Shown here one piece after another: positions 1 through 9,898 of a stretch of 64,000 nucleotides of DNA (position 1 is the first letter of the stretch; each line of letters opens with the position of its first letter). The stretch is taken from NCBI RefSeq assembly GCF_947503875.1, contig NZ_CANNFH010000001.1:62001-126000 (forward strand), written 5' to 3'. The position numbers and the translations under genes are program-made. The notes beneath the pieces are model-generated. The model was given only the letters and a program-made list of their open reading frames with translations. It was not told the DNA's origin and did not search any database. This DNA comes from an uncultured Polaribacter sp. (GTDB lineage: Bacteria > Bacteroidota > Bacteroidia > Flavobacteriales > Flavobacteriaceae).

Positions 1-281
1 CGTGGTTTTTTGTTTTAATAGTTTACTGTTAAATCGTTTTTTTTATAACCAAATATGTCTTTAAAATTTGTAAATTTATGTTTCAATTTTATAATACCAA
101 TTAAATTTTAAAATGATACATAAATAAATTGAATTATTTTTTTCTTTATCAAGGCAAAATTTTTAATCATAGCCTTAGTTATGGTTTAAAATTTTAACAC
201 AGATAAAGGTAAAAAGAAACTATTTATATGGGTTATTTTACTGTTTAATAGGTATAAGTTTCTTAAAAACATTTTAAATAC

Positions 282-2855
282 ATGCTTATGCGCTTAATAA
301 CAAAAATAATAGCTGTTTTATTACTTGTTTTACTAATTTCTTGTAACCTTAAAGAAGGGGAATTAAAATTAGAAAACGGCATTTCTTACGAGTTAGCAAA
401 GTATAGAAAACAACAAATTACAGCCGTTGTTTATAACCTTCATTTTAAAATTCCTAAAGAAAAAACAGCACCAATACCATCAAAATTGACACTAGATTTT
501 ACGGTAAATGATTTAAAAAATGATGTTTTTTTAGATTTTAATGTCAATAAAACCAACCTTAAAACTTTACATATTAATGGTGAAGTTGCAGAAATTAAGC
601 ATCAAAAAGAACACTTAATAATAGATAAAGCCAAACTAATTTTAGGTAAGAATACGGTAGACGTTCTTTTTAATGCAGGCGAAAAATCATTAAATAGAAA
701 CGATGATTTTTTATACACCTTATTAGTGCCAGACAGAGCAAGCACGTTGTTTCCTTGTTTTGATCAGCCAGATATAAAAGCCAAATACAATTTAAGAATT
801 ACAGCACCAGAAGATTGGAAAGTTTTGGCGGCTAGCTTTAAAGAAAGTAGCTTGGCAATAGATGGTTTTAAAGAACATACTTTTAAAACAACTGATTTAA
901 TGAGTACTTATTTATTTTCTTTTGTAGCCGGTAAATTTACAGAAGAAACTAAAAATCCGGGTGCTTTTGATATGCGTTTTTTATACAGAGAAAACAATAA
1001 AGAGAAGATAGCAGAAAGTGTAAATCAGGTTTTTGAAATTCATCAAAACGCACTTAATTTCTTAGAAGATTATACGTTAATAAAATTCCCGTTTCAAAAA
1101 ATGGATTTTGCGGCAATTCCTCCTTTTCAATATGGTGGAATGGAGCATGTGGGTGCAATTCAGTATAGAGAATCTTCTTTATTTTTAGATAAAAATGCAA
1201 CACAAACTCAAAAATTAAGAAGAGCCAAATTAATTGCGCATGAAACCTCACATATGTGGTTTGGAGATTTGGTAACCATGAAATGGTTTAATGATGTTTG
1301 GATGAAAGAAGTTTTTGCCAATTTTATGGCAGATAAAATTGTAAATCCTGTGTATCCAGAAATTAATCATAACCTAAGTTTTATGATGTCTCATTATCCT
1401 GCAGCATATTCAGAAGATAGAACAAAAGGCACTAATGCAATTCGCCAAAATTTAGACAATTTAAAAGATGCAGGTTCTTTATATGGAAGAATTATTTACA
1501 ATAAAGCACCTATTATGATGCGCCAATTGGAATATTTATTGGGAGATTATGCGTTTCAAGAAGGTGTGCAAGAGTATTTAAAAAAGTACGCTAACATAAA
1601 TGCAGATTGGAATGATTTGGTTACTATTTTAGACACAAAAACTAAAGGTGAAATTAAAAACTGGTCAGATGTTTGGGTAAATTCTTCCAGCAGACCCATT
1701 TTTTATGAAGAAATAGAATTGAATGCAAAAGGCAATGTTACTAAATTTATAATCCATCAAAAAGCAGAAGACGGCTCTAATAAAGTATGGACACAGTCTT
1801 TTAAAATGCAATTGAAAGATGCCAGAGGTTATGTAAAAAACATAAACATAAGAAACATGGGTAAATCTTTTGACATTACTTCTGCCACAAAAGATTTTAA
1901 ACCAGGGCAAGTTTTATATAACGTTAACGGATTTGGTTATGGCGTTTTTCCTATCTACAAAAAAGAAGTTTTTGCTTATAAATCTCTTAAAGATGATGTG
2001 GCTAGAGGATATCAATATATTAATTTGTATGAGAATATGTTACTTGGAGCAATTTCGCCAAAAGAAACCTATTCTGTCTTTTTAAATGCAATTGCTAGCG
2101 AGAATAATGAACTAATTACAAATTATTTGTCAGGGAGATTGCAAACCATTTTCTGGACTTTTTTACCAATTGAGGTACAAGAAGAAGTACAGGCTAAAAC
2201 CGAAGGAACTATTTTTAAGTTAATAGAAAGTGATTTGCCAGCCAACATAAAAAAAACATTGTTTAATTTGTATAAAGCTATAGCGACTTCAACACAAGGT
2301 AAAGCCAATTTATATGCCATTTGGAATAAGACCAAAGTAATTAATGATTTATTTTTAAATGAAAATGATTATACAGCTTTAGCAATGCAATTGGCAATTT
2401 TTAAACATACAAATGCCAAAGAAATTTTAGTAGAACAACAAAAAAGAATTACCAATCCAGATAGCTTAAAACGTTTTATGTGGTTGTTGCCTTCTTTATC
2501 TGATGATGCAAATGTGAGAGACAACTTTATGAAATCTTTGTTGCAAAAAGAAAATAGAGGGAATGAATCTTGGGTGCAAACAGCATTAAATAATCTGCAT
2601 CATCCACTAAGGCAAAAATCATCTACTAAACATTTAAAATCTATTTTAGAAAAATTAGAAGAAGTGCAATTAACAGGAGATATCTTTTTCCCTAAAGGCT
2701 GGTTGTCAAGTTCTATTGGTAATTATTCTTCTGCTGAAGCACACAAGATTTTACAAGGTTTTTTAGATGATAATTCAAATTATAATCCTATTTTGTTAAA
2801 GAAATTATTACAAACCACAGACAATTTAACAAGAGCTCAAAAAATTAAAAAGTAG
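282..2855 (+). CDS. M1 family aminopeptidase
   Basis: Zinc-binding HETSHMWFGDLVT...NDVWMKEVFANF (HExxH-x18-E) and upstream GGMEH motif typical of M1 peptidases. Confidence 0.9.
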   Translation: MLMRLITKIIAVLLLVLLISCNLKEGELKLENGISYELAKYRKQQITAVVYNLHFKIPKEKTAPIPSKLTLDFTVNDLKNDVFLDFNVNKTNLKTLHINGEVAEIKHQKEHLIIDKAKLILGKNTVDVLFNAGEKSLNRNDDFLYTLLVPDRASTLFPCFDQPDIKAKYNLRITAPEDWKVLAASFKESSLAIDGFKEHTFKTTDLMSTYLFSFVAGKFTEETKNPGAFDMRFLYRENNKEKIAESVNQVFEIHQNALNFLEDYTLIKFPFQKMDFAAIPPFQYGGMEHVGAIQYRESSLFLDKNATQTQKLRRAKLIAHETSHMWFGDLVTMKWFNDVWMKEVFANFMADKIVNPVYPEINHNLSFMMSHYPAAYSEDRTKGTNAIRQNLDNLKDAGSLYGRIIYNKAPIMMRQLEYLLGDYAFQEGVQEYLKKYANINADWNDLVTILDTKTKGEIKNWSDVWVNSSSRPIFYEEIELNAKGNVTKFIIHQKAEDGSNKVWTQSFKMQLKDARGYVKNINIRNMGKSFDITSATKDFKPGQVLYNVNGFGYGVFPIYKKEVFAYKSLKDDVARGYQYINLYENMLLGAISPKETYSVFLNAIASENNELITNYLSGRLQTIFWTFLPIEVQEEVQAKTEGTIFKLIESDLPANIKKTLFNLYKAIATSTQGKANLYAIWNKTKVINDLFLNENDYTALAMQLAIFKHTNAKEILVEQQKRITNPDSLKRFMWLLPSLSDDANVRDNFMKSLLQKENRGNESWVQTALNNLHHPLRQKSSTKHLKSILEKLEEVQLTGDIFFPKGWLSSSIGNYSSAEAHKILQGFLDDNSNYNPILLKKLLQTTDNLTRAQKIKK

Positions 2856-2856
2856 C

Positions 2857-3777
2857 ATGAATTTAGCAGAAGTAAAATCGTCTGAAATAAAAAACTTAGA
2901 TATTTTAGCCAAAAGCGTGGTAGAAGGTTTTATTACAGGAATGCACAAAAGTCCGTTTCATGGCTTTTCTGTAGAGTTTTCTGAGCATAAATTGTATAAC
3001 AAAGGCGAAAGTACACGTCATATAGATTGGAAGTTGTTTGCAAAAACAGAAAAATTATACACCAAAAAATATGAAGAGGAAACCAATTTAAGATGCCATA
3101 TTATTATAGACAATTCTGCATCTATGCATTATCCTGTTGTAAAAAAACAAACGGTAAACAATTTAAATAAAGTAGGTTTTTCTGCAATAGCTGCTGCTTC
3201 TTTAATGGAAATTTTAAAAAGACAAAGAGACGCAGTGGGTTTAAGTGTATATTCAGATACTTATGAGTACTATGCACCAGAAAAGGGTAGTGATCGCCAT
3301 AGAAACATGCTTTTGCATCAACTAGAGCAATTGTTAGTTTCAGAAACAAAAGCAACCACAGAAACTTATAAATTTTTGCATGAAATTGCAGAGAAAATAC
3401 ACAGGCGTTCTTTAATTTTCTTATTTACAGACATGTTTCAAACTAATAAAGAAGATGAGGCCTTGTTTGAAGCTTTACGTCATTTAAAATACAACAAACA
3501 CGAGGTAGTTTTGTTTCATACTTATGATAGCAAAACAGAATTAAACTTTAATTTTGATAATGTACCCAAAAAATTTGTAGATGTAGAAACTGGGGAAGAA
3601 ATTAATGTATATGCAGAAAATATACAGGAAAAATACACAGAATTTGTAAGTAGTTATTTTAAAGAATTAAAAGACAAGTGTTTACAATATCAAATAGATT
3701 ACGTTCCTGTAGATATTAATGCAGGTTATACAGATGTTTTAACGGCGTATTTAATCAGTAGAAAAAAAATAAAATAA
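2857..3777 (+). CDS. DUF58 domain-containing protein
   Basis: SRHIDWKLFAKTEKLYTKKYEEETNLRCHIIIDNSASMH pattern typical of DUF58/VWA-like proteins. Confidence 0.85.
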   Translation: MNLAEVKSSEIKNLDILAKSVVEGFITGMHKSPFHGFSVEFSEHKLYNKGESTRHIDWKLFAKTEKLYTKKYEEETNLRCHIIIDNSASMHYPVVKKQTVNNLNKVGFSAIAAASLMEILKRQRDAVGLSVYSDTYEYYAPEKGSDRHRNMLLHQLEQLLVSETKATTETYKFLHEIAEKIHRRSLIFLFTDMFQTNKEDEALFEALRHLKYNKHEVVLFHTYDSKTELNFNFDNVPKKFVDVETGEEINVYAENIQEKYTEFVSSYFKELKDKCLQYQIDYVPVDINAGYTDVLTAYLISRKKIK

Positions 3778-3792
3778 AAAAGTGTTTTTTTG

Positions 3793-3823
3793 TTTGCAGA
3801 TATTAAAATCTATTATATATTTG
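3793..3823 (+). promoter_or_regulatory. Bacteroidota sigma-70-type promoter of tRNA-Asp
   Basis: TTTG (3793-3796), 19 nt, TATATTTG (3816-3823) fits the Bacteroidota TTTG/TAnnTTTG consensus, just upstream of the tRNA. Confidence 0.6.
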
Positions 3824-3840
3824 CAACCGCTAAAAGCAAC

Positions 3841-3914
3841 GGTCTGGTAGTTCAGCTGGTTAGAATACCTGCCTGTCACGCAGGGGGTCGCGGGTTCGAG
3901 TCCCGTCCAGACCG
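3841..3914 (+). tRNA. tRNA-Asp (anticodon GTC)
   Basis: Acceptor ggtctgg/ccagacc, anticodon loop ctgtcac, T-arm gggttcgagtccc, discriminator G. Confidence 0.95.
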
Positions 3915-3918
3915 CAGA

Positions 3919-3946
3919 AAGCACTTCATTTATGAAGTGCTTTTTT
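3919..3946 (+). terminator. Rho-independent terminator after tRNA-Asp
   Basis: gcacttca-ttta-tgaagtgc stem-loop followed by a T run. Confidence 0.85.
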
Positions 3947-4961
3947 AGTTTTATTTCAATTTAACTTACTGTAAATAAAGGTCTTATAGGATAAAATTAC
4001 TACTTTTTTTATCAATTTCAAAAAAGGTTCGGGGACTAAACCGGGGACTTTTTTTTTCTTGTAAGCCAAAATAATTTTTATTTTCAAAATAAAGCAACTA
4101 GCATCATTAAAATGCTTTTAGCAAAATTAAGTTGGTCTATAAATATACGTAAAAGAGTGCTGTTTGTTATTTTATAAAACAATTTTTATTTATTTAAAAT
4201 AAAGCGATGTAAACGGTATTTAAGACGCGTTTTGTTTTTTACTCTAAAAAAAATCAATAAATACCTCGGTTTTTAAAACTGCTATAAAAATAACTTATAG
4301 TAATGAATGCATTCCAAAGTAAATATGCATTGACTTTTTATTGTTTTTTAGTTTTTTTTAACAACTGCTCCACAATTGATTTTACTATAAATTTTCCTTG
4401 TTTTTATATGTTTTATTTTTTTTGATGATTTTTAATTAAATTAAAGAATAAAATTCATTAAAATTTCAATGAAAAACAATAAAAATCATTGTAAAAAAAG
4501 AATTGAATTTTTTATAATTATTCTAGGAGATAATATTTGAGTTTTTAATACCTTTTTTATTCCTTTTATACAATGAAAATAATTATTTTTCCTTTATGAA
4601 TTTTAGCATCCCTAAAATCGATTAAAGTCAATAAATTTTAAGCATTGGTTTAATAGAAAATTTTGCATCTTATCATCAAGTGGCATATTGATTTTACTAG
4701 GAAAATGATAAATTGTAATTTTTGAAGTATTTCACGTTAATTAAGTTATTAAATTAGATTAAAACTCTCTTAAATTTTGATGAGAAAAAGTCATTTTTGT
4801 TTAATTATCTATAATTTATTATCAAGAATAAAAAATTATTCTTGGGAATAAATAGTGAGTCCTGCAGTTGAATTTCTATACTTTTTAGACGATTTAAATC
4901 GTATTTTATTATTCAATTCTTGACTAATTAAATCTGGTACAAAAAAACATGTTATACGTTA

Positions 4962-5861
4962 TCAACCAAAAATATTTCTGTAAAATAAGGTATTGTCGTC
5001 TTTAATTTTTTCAATTTCTGTTAAGCATCTATCATAATATGCTATTAGTTCAGGTGGTTCTATTATTCTAACATTGTACATCCACAAAAATATCCACCCT
5101 ACTAATTCTCTATTTATCCCACATTTAAATGTTATTGTAGTGGTATTATCTTCATTTACAACTTTCTGTGAATGGTGCCAAATAAACTTTTTTACATAAG
5201 CTCCGGTTATTGAAGAGAATTCTAATTTTATATTATAAATATTGTCGTCAACGTTTTTAGTAACGCCAAAGAGTCCCTTTTCAAAAGTTAGGTACCCTTC
5301 TTGTAAAACCTTATAATTATACTTTTTTTTACTGCGTAAGATTCTAGCTCCAATGAGTTGGCTAATGTCGAAAATAGCATAATCATTAGTTTTGGTTATA
5401 TAGCATCCTAAATAAAAATCTAATCTATGTTGAATTATTTTAAACGGTAATAGCGTAAGAGGAGTATCTTTAAATTCTGAATTAAATGATGTTACATCAT
5501 TTATTACGCTACTTACTCTTAGAGGTGCTTTTTTTACAATAGCATTAGAAAATAAAGATATTTGTGCCTTTATGTGGTCATCATTGGTAGGGATTTTAAA
5601 AACAGAATCTACTATTTGCGAAAAATCATTAGTTTTTTTCTTGTTGGTTATTTGCAGCTCTAAAACATTATTTATACCTCTACTTTTTACCAACTCCTCG
5701 TTTTTGTTAAGAAACTGTTTTAACTCATTAATATCTCTTTGTAATTGTCTTAAGCCAAGGATAGTTTTCTTTTTTTTAAACGCACTTAGTAAAGTGTTGT
5801 AGGTTTGTTTTGTTTCTTTTAAAAGATTGTAAATAAATTTAATGCGCTGAGTTTGTTTCAT
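4962..5861 (-). CDS. WYL-domain transcriptional regulator
   Basis: N-terminal HTH-like region; C-terminal LPFKIIQHRLDFYLGCY...GWIFLWMYNVRIIEPPELI resembles WYL plus WCX domains. Confidence 0.7.
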   Translation of the reverse strand: MKQTQRIKFIYNLLKETKQTYNTLLSAFKKKKTILGLRQLQRDINELKQFLNKNEELVKSRGINNVLELQITNKKKTNDFSQIVDSVFKIPTNDDHIKAQISLFSNAIVKKAPLRVSSVINDVTSFNSEFKDTPLTLLPFKIIQHRLDFYLGCYITKTNDYAIFDISQLIGARILRSKKKYNYKVLQEGYLTFEKGLFGVTKNVDDNIYNIKLEFSSITGAYVKKFIWHHSQKVVNEDNTTTITFKCGINRELVGWIFLWMYNVRIIEPPELIAYYDRCLTEIEKIKDDNTLFYRNIFG

Positions 5862-5999
5862 TTTTCATAAATTTTACGACAATATAAGACGTTTTAGTGG
5901 TTTTTTTGGAAATATTACATCAATATTTAATTAACTTCGTTTTTAACTTACAAAACAAATTAAAACAGGGATAAAGTTTATAGGATACAAAAAAAAGAT

Positions 6000-6668
6000 T
6001 TGATAAATAATTTTATAGTTGCCTGTGAAAAATTAGGTTACAAAGATGTAATAAACAATCCTGTTAAAGAGAGTGTAACCTATAAAGCAATTGGTAAAGG
6101 TTTACAATGGGGAACAAATGCTGTTATTTTAGTTGAATTTAAAGAGAAAGAAGGTTACACTAATGCATCGTTTGAGATTATAAAACAAATCAGATTTCCA
6201 AAATTTGGAAAACAAAAACTAGCTGAAAAATTTTACAAAGAAATAATTGGCTTGGTAGAGCTGTTAAACGAAACTACGATAAAAGATAATCAACCATTTA
6301 ATGATACTGAAAATGAAACTAATAGTGAATCAATTGAAAATGAAAGAAAAGTTGCTGAAAATAAAAGAGCTAACACCTTAAACAATAGAAACGATTCAGA
6401 AAATGTTAACACATATTTAGATAAAAACAACAAAAAGAAAAAAAATAAATTACTAATTTTTGGAGGTATACTAATTTTATTTTTAATGATAACTCAATTA
6501 TCAAAATCATCATCTTCTCCATCATCATCAATTAATGCCTGTGAATGTTCAGAAAGGTGGTTGGCTACACCTAAAAGTATGATGAAAAGTACTGATAAAT
6601 GGAAGTATGATGAATGCGTAAGAAAATATGGTGGATTCGCTGGTGCTCACGCGAAATGTAATGAATAA
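6000..6668 (+). CDS. Hypothetical single-pass membrane protein with Cys-rich C-terminal tail
   Basis: Intact ORF (TTG start), TM segment KLLIFGGILILFLMITQL, tail with CECSERW...DECVRKYGGFAGAHAKC. Confidence 0.6.
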   Translation: MINNFIVACEKLGYKDVINNPVKESVTYKAIGKGLQWGTNAVILVEFKEKEGYTNASFEIIKQIRFPKFGKQKLAEKFYKEIIGLVELLNETTIKDNQPFNDTENETNSESIENERKVAENKRANTLNNRNDSENVNTYLDKNNKKKKNKLLIFGGILILFLMITQLSKSSSSPSSSINACECSERWLATPKSMMKSTDKWKYDECVRKYGGFAGAHAKCNE

Positions 6669-6677
6669 TAAAAACTT

Positions 6678-7334
6678 ATGAAAGAACAAAATCTATTAAA
6701 AAGTAATATTTTAAAATTAAACACATTTGTATTATTAATACTAATGCTTACAGGAGTTAGCTGTAAAAAAGAGATAGACTATGAAACCGAGCAAGACTAT
6801 TTTGAAATAAGAAAAAACATTACTTATTATAAAGGAAAACCTTTTAATGGTATTCTAGTTAAAACCTACAAATCTAATTATGATTGGAGTGAAGAAGCTG
6901 AGGATGTAAATGAAGAAGCGTATATAGAACCTAATATTGTATTAGAAACTTTTATTGAAAGGACACCATACACAGAAGGAAAAATTAATGGAAAACAGAA
7001 AACGATAATAAAAAAATCTAAACAGTTAGAGATACTCTTTTCAGAGATGGATTATGTTTTAGGTTATTGGAAAAGTTTTAAACGCTATTACTCTAATGGT
7101 AACATCCTTCATATTATTACTTATAAATCAAATAAAAATGAATGGGAAAAACAACAGACGTATTATAAGAACGGTGTTGTAAAAGAGGAAAAACAATACA
7201 ATTATAAGAATGAAGTTAAAGTGAACCGTTATTATAAAACTGGGGTGATAAAAGAAGAGTTAATTGAACAAGGTAATGGTTTCTATACAATTATAAATAA
7301 ATTTAATGAAGATGGCAGCCCAATTAGAAAGTAA
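6678..7334 (+). CDS. YwqK/MORN-variant repeat lipoprotein
   Basis: Lipobox TGVSC; repeats of the type YYKNGVVKEEKQYNYKNE and YYKTGVIKEE. Confidence 0.65.
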   Translation: MKEQNLLKSNILKLNTFVLLILMLTGVSCKKEIDYETEQDYFEIRKNITYYKGKPFNGILVKTYKSNYDWSEEAEDVNEEAYIEPNIVLETFIERTPYTEGKINGKQKTIIKKSKQLEILFSEMDYVLGYWKSFKRYYSNGNILHIITYKSNKNEWEKQQTYYKNGVVKEEKQYNYKNEVKVNRYYKTGVIKEELIEQGNGFYTIINKFNEDGSPIRK

Positions 7335-7500
7335 TATATTTATTTTTTACTAAAATAAATGGTTTAATGTTACCTATAAATACAGTTATACTGATAAAGA
7401 AAACCAGACTTTCTAGAATCATTTAACAGAAAGACTAATGGGAAAGTTATTGTACTTATTAGCATGATCACAATAGTCTTTTTTTTTAAATAACATATTA

Positions 7501-8613
7501 ATGTTTCTAATATTAATGCTGGCAGTAGCTAGCTGCAAAAAAGAGGTAAACTATGAAACCGAGCAAGACTATTTTGAAATAAGAGAGAACGGAAAAAATA
7601 AAATATTCTATGGTTTTCCTAAACCTGAAGGAAGTAGTATTCTATATTACAAAGGAACTCCTTTTAATGGTAATTTGATTGGTAAAAGTCGTAATGATAT
7701 TTATATTCATAATGTACAATTTAAAGAGGGTAGATTAGATGGAATTTATGAAAGATATTACGAAAATGGACAACTGGAAAGAAAAACAAATTATAAAGGA
7801 GGGAAAAGGAACGGATTATTTGAAGAATATTACGAAAATGGACAATTAAAAATAACAACCACACTTAATGGTGATAGGTTTACTGGTTTAACGGAAGAAT
7901 ATTTTGAAAATGGTCAATTATTAGGGAAATCAAACTTTAACAAGGATAATCTTAGAGTAGGAACAGTAGTGGAATATTATGTAAACGGACAATTAAAATT
8001 AAAAATAAATTATAAAGGAGGAAAAAAGAACGGATTATTTGAAGAATATTATGAAAATGGACAACTAAAATCAAAAATAAATTATAAAGGAGGAAAAAAG
8101 AACGGATTATTTGAAGAATATTACGAAAATGGACAACTAGAAAGTAAGGGTTCTTATTGGTTTGATAATGATGATGGAATTTTGGAGCAGTATTACGATA
8201 ATGGAACACTATTGTGCAAAAGTAGTTGGATAAAAGGAAAGGCTGCAGATGGAATTATAAGGATTTTTTATGAAAATGGGAGATTAAAGAGCATGAAACA
8301 GGTTATAGATAATCAAGATAGATTTATTGTGAATTATGAATATAATGGTGATATAATATGGCCATATAAAGAATATTATGGTAATGGAAAAATTAAATTA
8401 GAAGTTGATTTCGAATATGGACATGATTTCAATGGATTTGAAACGTCTTGGCATGAATGGGGTTCTTACAAGGGTTCGAAAAAAATAAATTACCAAGATT
8501 TTACTAATAACTCCAATTACAAAATTTTTGCCATTGATTCTCATATATTGAACAATAAAAAAGTAGAAAAAATTAAAATTGTAGATACCATAAAACAAAA
8601 AAAAATCAAATAA
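7501..8613 (+). CDS. YwqK/MORN-variant repeat lipoprotein
   Basis: Lipobox AVASC; many (G)xYEEYYENGQLKxKxNYKGGKxNG repeats; N-terminal region near-identical to 6678..7334. Confidence 0.75.
   Translation: MFLILMLAVASCKKEVNYETEQDYFEIRENGKNKIFYGFPKPEGSSILYYKGTPFNGNLIGKSRNDIYIHNVQFKEGRLDGIYERYYENGQLERKTNYKGGKRNGLFEEYYENGQLKITTTLNGDRFTGLTEEYFENGQLLGKSNFNKDNLRVGTVVEYYVNGQLKLKINYKGGKKNGLFEEYYENGQLKSKINYKGGKKNGLFEEYYENGQLESKGSYWFDNDDGILEQYYDNGTLLCKSSWIKGKAADGIIRIFYENGRLKSMKQVIDNQDRFIVNYEYNGDIIWPYKEYYGNGKIKLEVDFEYGHDFNGFETSWHEWGSYKGSKKINYQDFTNNSNYKIFAIDSHILNNKKVEKIKIVDTIKQKKIK
8001..8144 (+). repeat. Near-identical 72-bp tandem repeat inside the YwqK gene
   Basis: aataaattataaaggaggaaaaaagaacggattatttgaagaatatta(t/c)gaaaatggacaact... 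occurs at 8004 and 8076 (24-aa unit); a diverged copy lies near 7789. Confidence 0.85.
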
Positions 8614-9101
8614 AACAATCAATTGAAATTAACCAATTTGTAGGGAGATGGTATGATGGTGATAATTGTTGGCTTAATATAGAAGAATCTAACGAAAATC
8701 TAAATATCTATTACCATGCAGGTCCATGCCAAGGTACTATCTTTGGTAGATTCATAAAAAATAAACACACATTAATTCATGTAAGTTCAGAATGCAACTA
8801 TAGAGGGTTTAATAACGAGCATATCCTGGGTAAGAAAATTGGATATGCAAGAATAATAAACAGACAACTTGTATTAGATTTAGCTATTGGTGATGATCTA
8901 TTAAAAAAAGGAGGACAGGTCTTTAACCGTGAAGAGTAATGAATTATACCAAGACTTATTTTTTAGTCAATTTTAATATGTGATCTAAAGCTTCTCGTAA
9001 TGAGCATAAAAACACATCATGCAGATGTACTTTTGAAGAATGAATGGAACACTTAATAAGGGATATACGTAATTAAGGTAAATTGCTAATAAATGACTTT
9101 A

Positions 9102-9877
9102 GGTTCTGACGCATCTGTTAAAATTAAGCCTCAAGTTTTAAACTAATTTAATTTTTTAAGAAGCTAATAATATAAATGATTTGTATGTTGAACTTTCAGG
9201 GTTCACCAGTTGATTTTTATTTATCATTCTAACTACTTCTATTACTGTTATGGTTCTCTTTGCTGATTTAAATTCTTTAAAACCTAGACCTAGAATAATA
9301 CGCTACTTTATCATTCGATGGTCTTGTTCTACAATATTATTAAGGTATTTGCATTGCCTTATTTTTATGTTTGAATAGTTTCTTCGATTGTATAGTTTTA
9401 CCGCAGCTTTATTCGCCCCACTCTTATCGATGTTTATAAGTTCTGGATTAACATTATTCTCTATGGCTTTGATTAAAAATTTCTGTTCAGATATGCGTTG
9501 TCTTCTTTTAGTTAACAAAAAGTCTACAGTATTCCCTTCTTTATCAACTGCTCTGTATAAACATCTTCACTCACCCTTTACCTTAATATAGGTTTCATCT
9601 AGTCTCCACCTTTTCCCAACTAATTTTTTTCTCTTTCTGAATTGTTGTTCTAAAAGGGTTGTTAATTTGAATACCCAGTGTTGAATAGTAGCATGATTCA
9701 CTTTGACCCCTCTGATAGATAAAAGTTTTTCTACATCTCTATAAGCTTAGACTAAACCTTAATTTGAAGTAAACAGTTTGTAATATGATTTCTTTAGGAA
9801 AACAGTGACCTTTGAACATCTTTTTTGTTGTAAATATAAAAAAAATGATTATTTCTTAAATTAGATGCGACAGAACC
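9102..9877 (-). mobile_element. Decayed IS6-family insertion sequence
   Basis: Terminal inverted repeats ggttctg(a/t)cgcatc at 9102 and 9877; minus-strand remnants HWVFKLTTLLEQQFRKRKKLVGKRWRLDETYIKVKGE*RCLYRAVDKEGNTVDFLLTKRRQ...NIVEQDHRMIK*RI; about 776 bp; one frameshift and two Trp-to-stop changes. Confidence 0.85.
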
Positions 9878-9898
9878 TTATAAACGGATGTTAAATTT

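Noticed and set aside
1054-1251. Antisense ORF inside the M1 peptidase
   Set aside because: Lies wholly antisense to a strongly supported CDS and shows no recognisable domain; same reasoning applied to other short antisense ORFs in the track
8001-8144. Possible CRISPR-like repeat
   Set aside because: The repeats are in-frame 24-aa MORN/YwqK units without unique spacers; no cas genes are present
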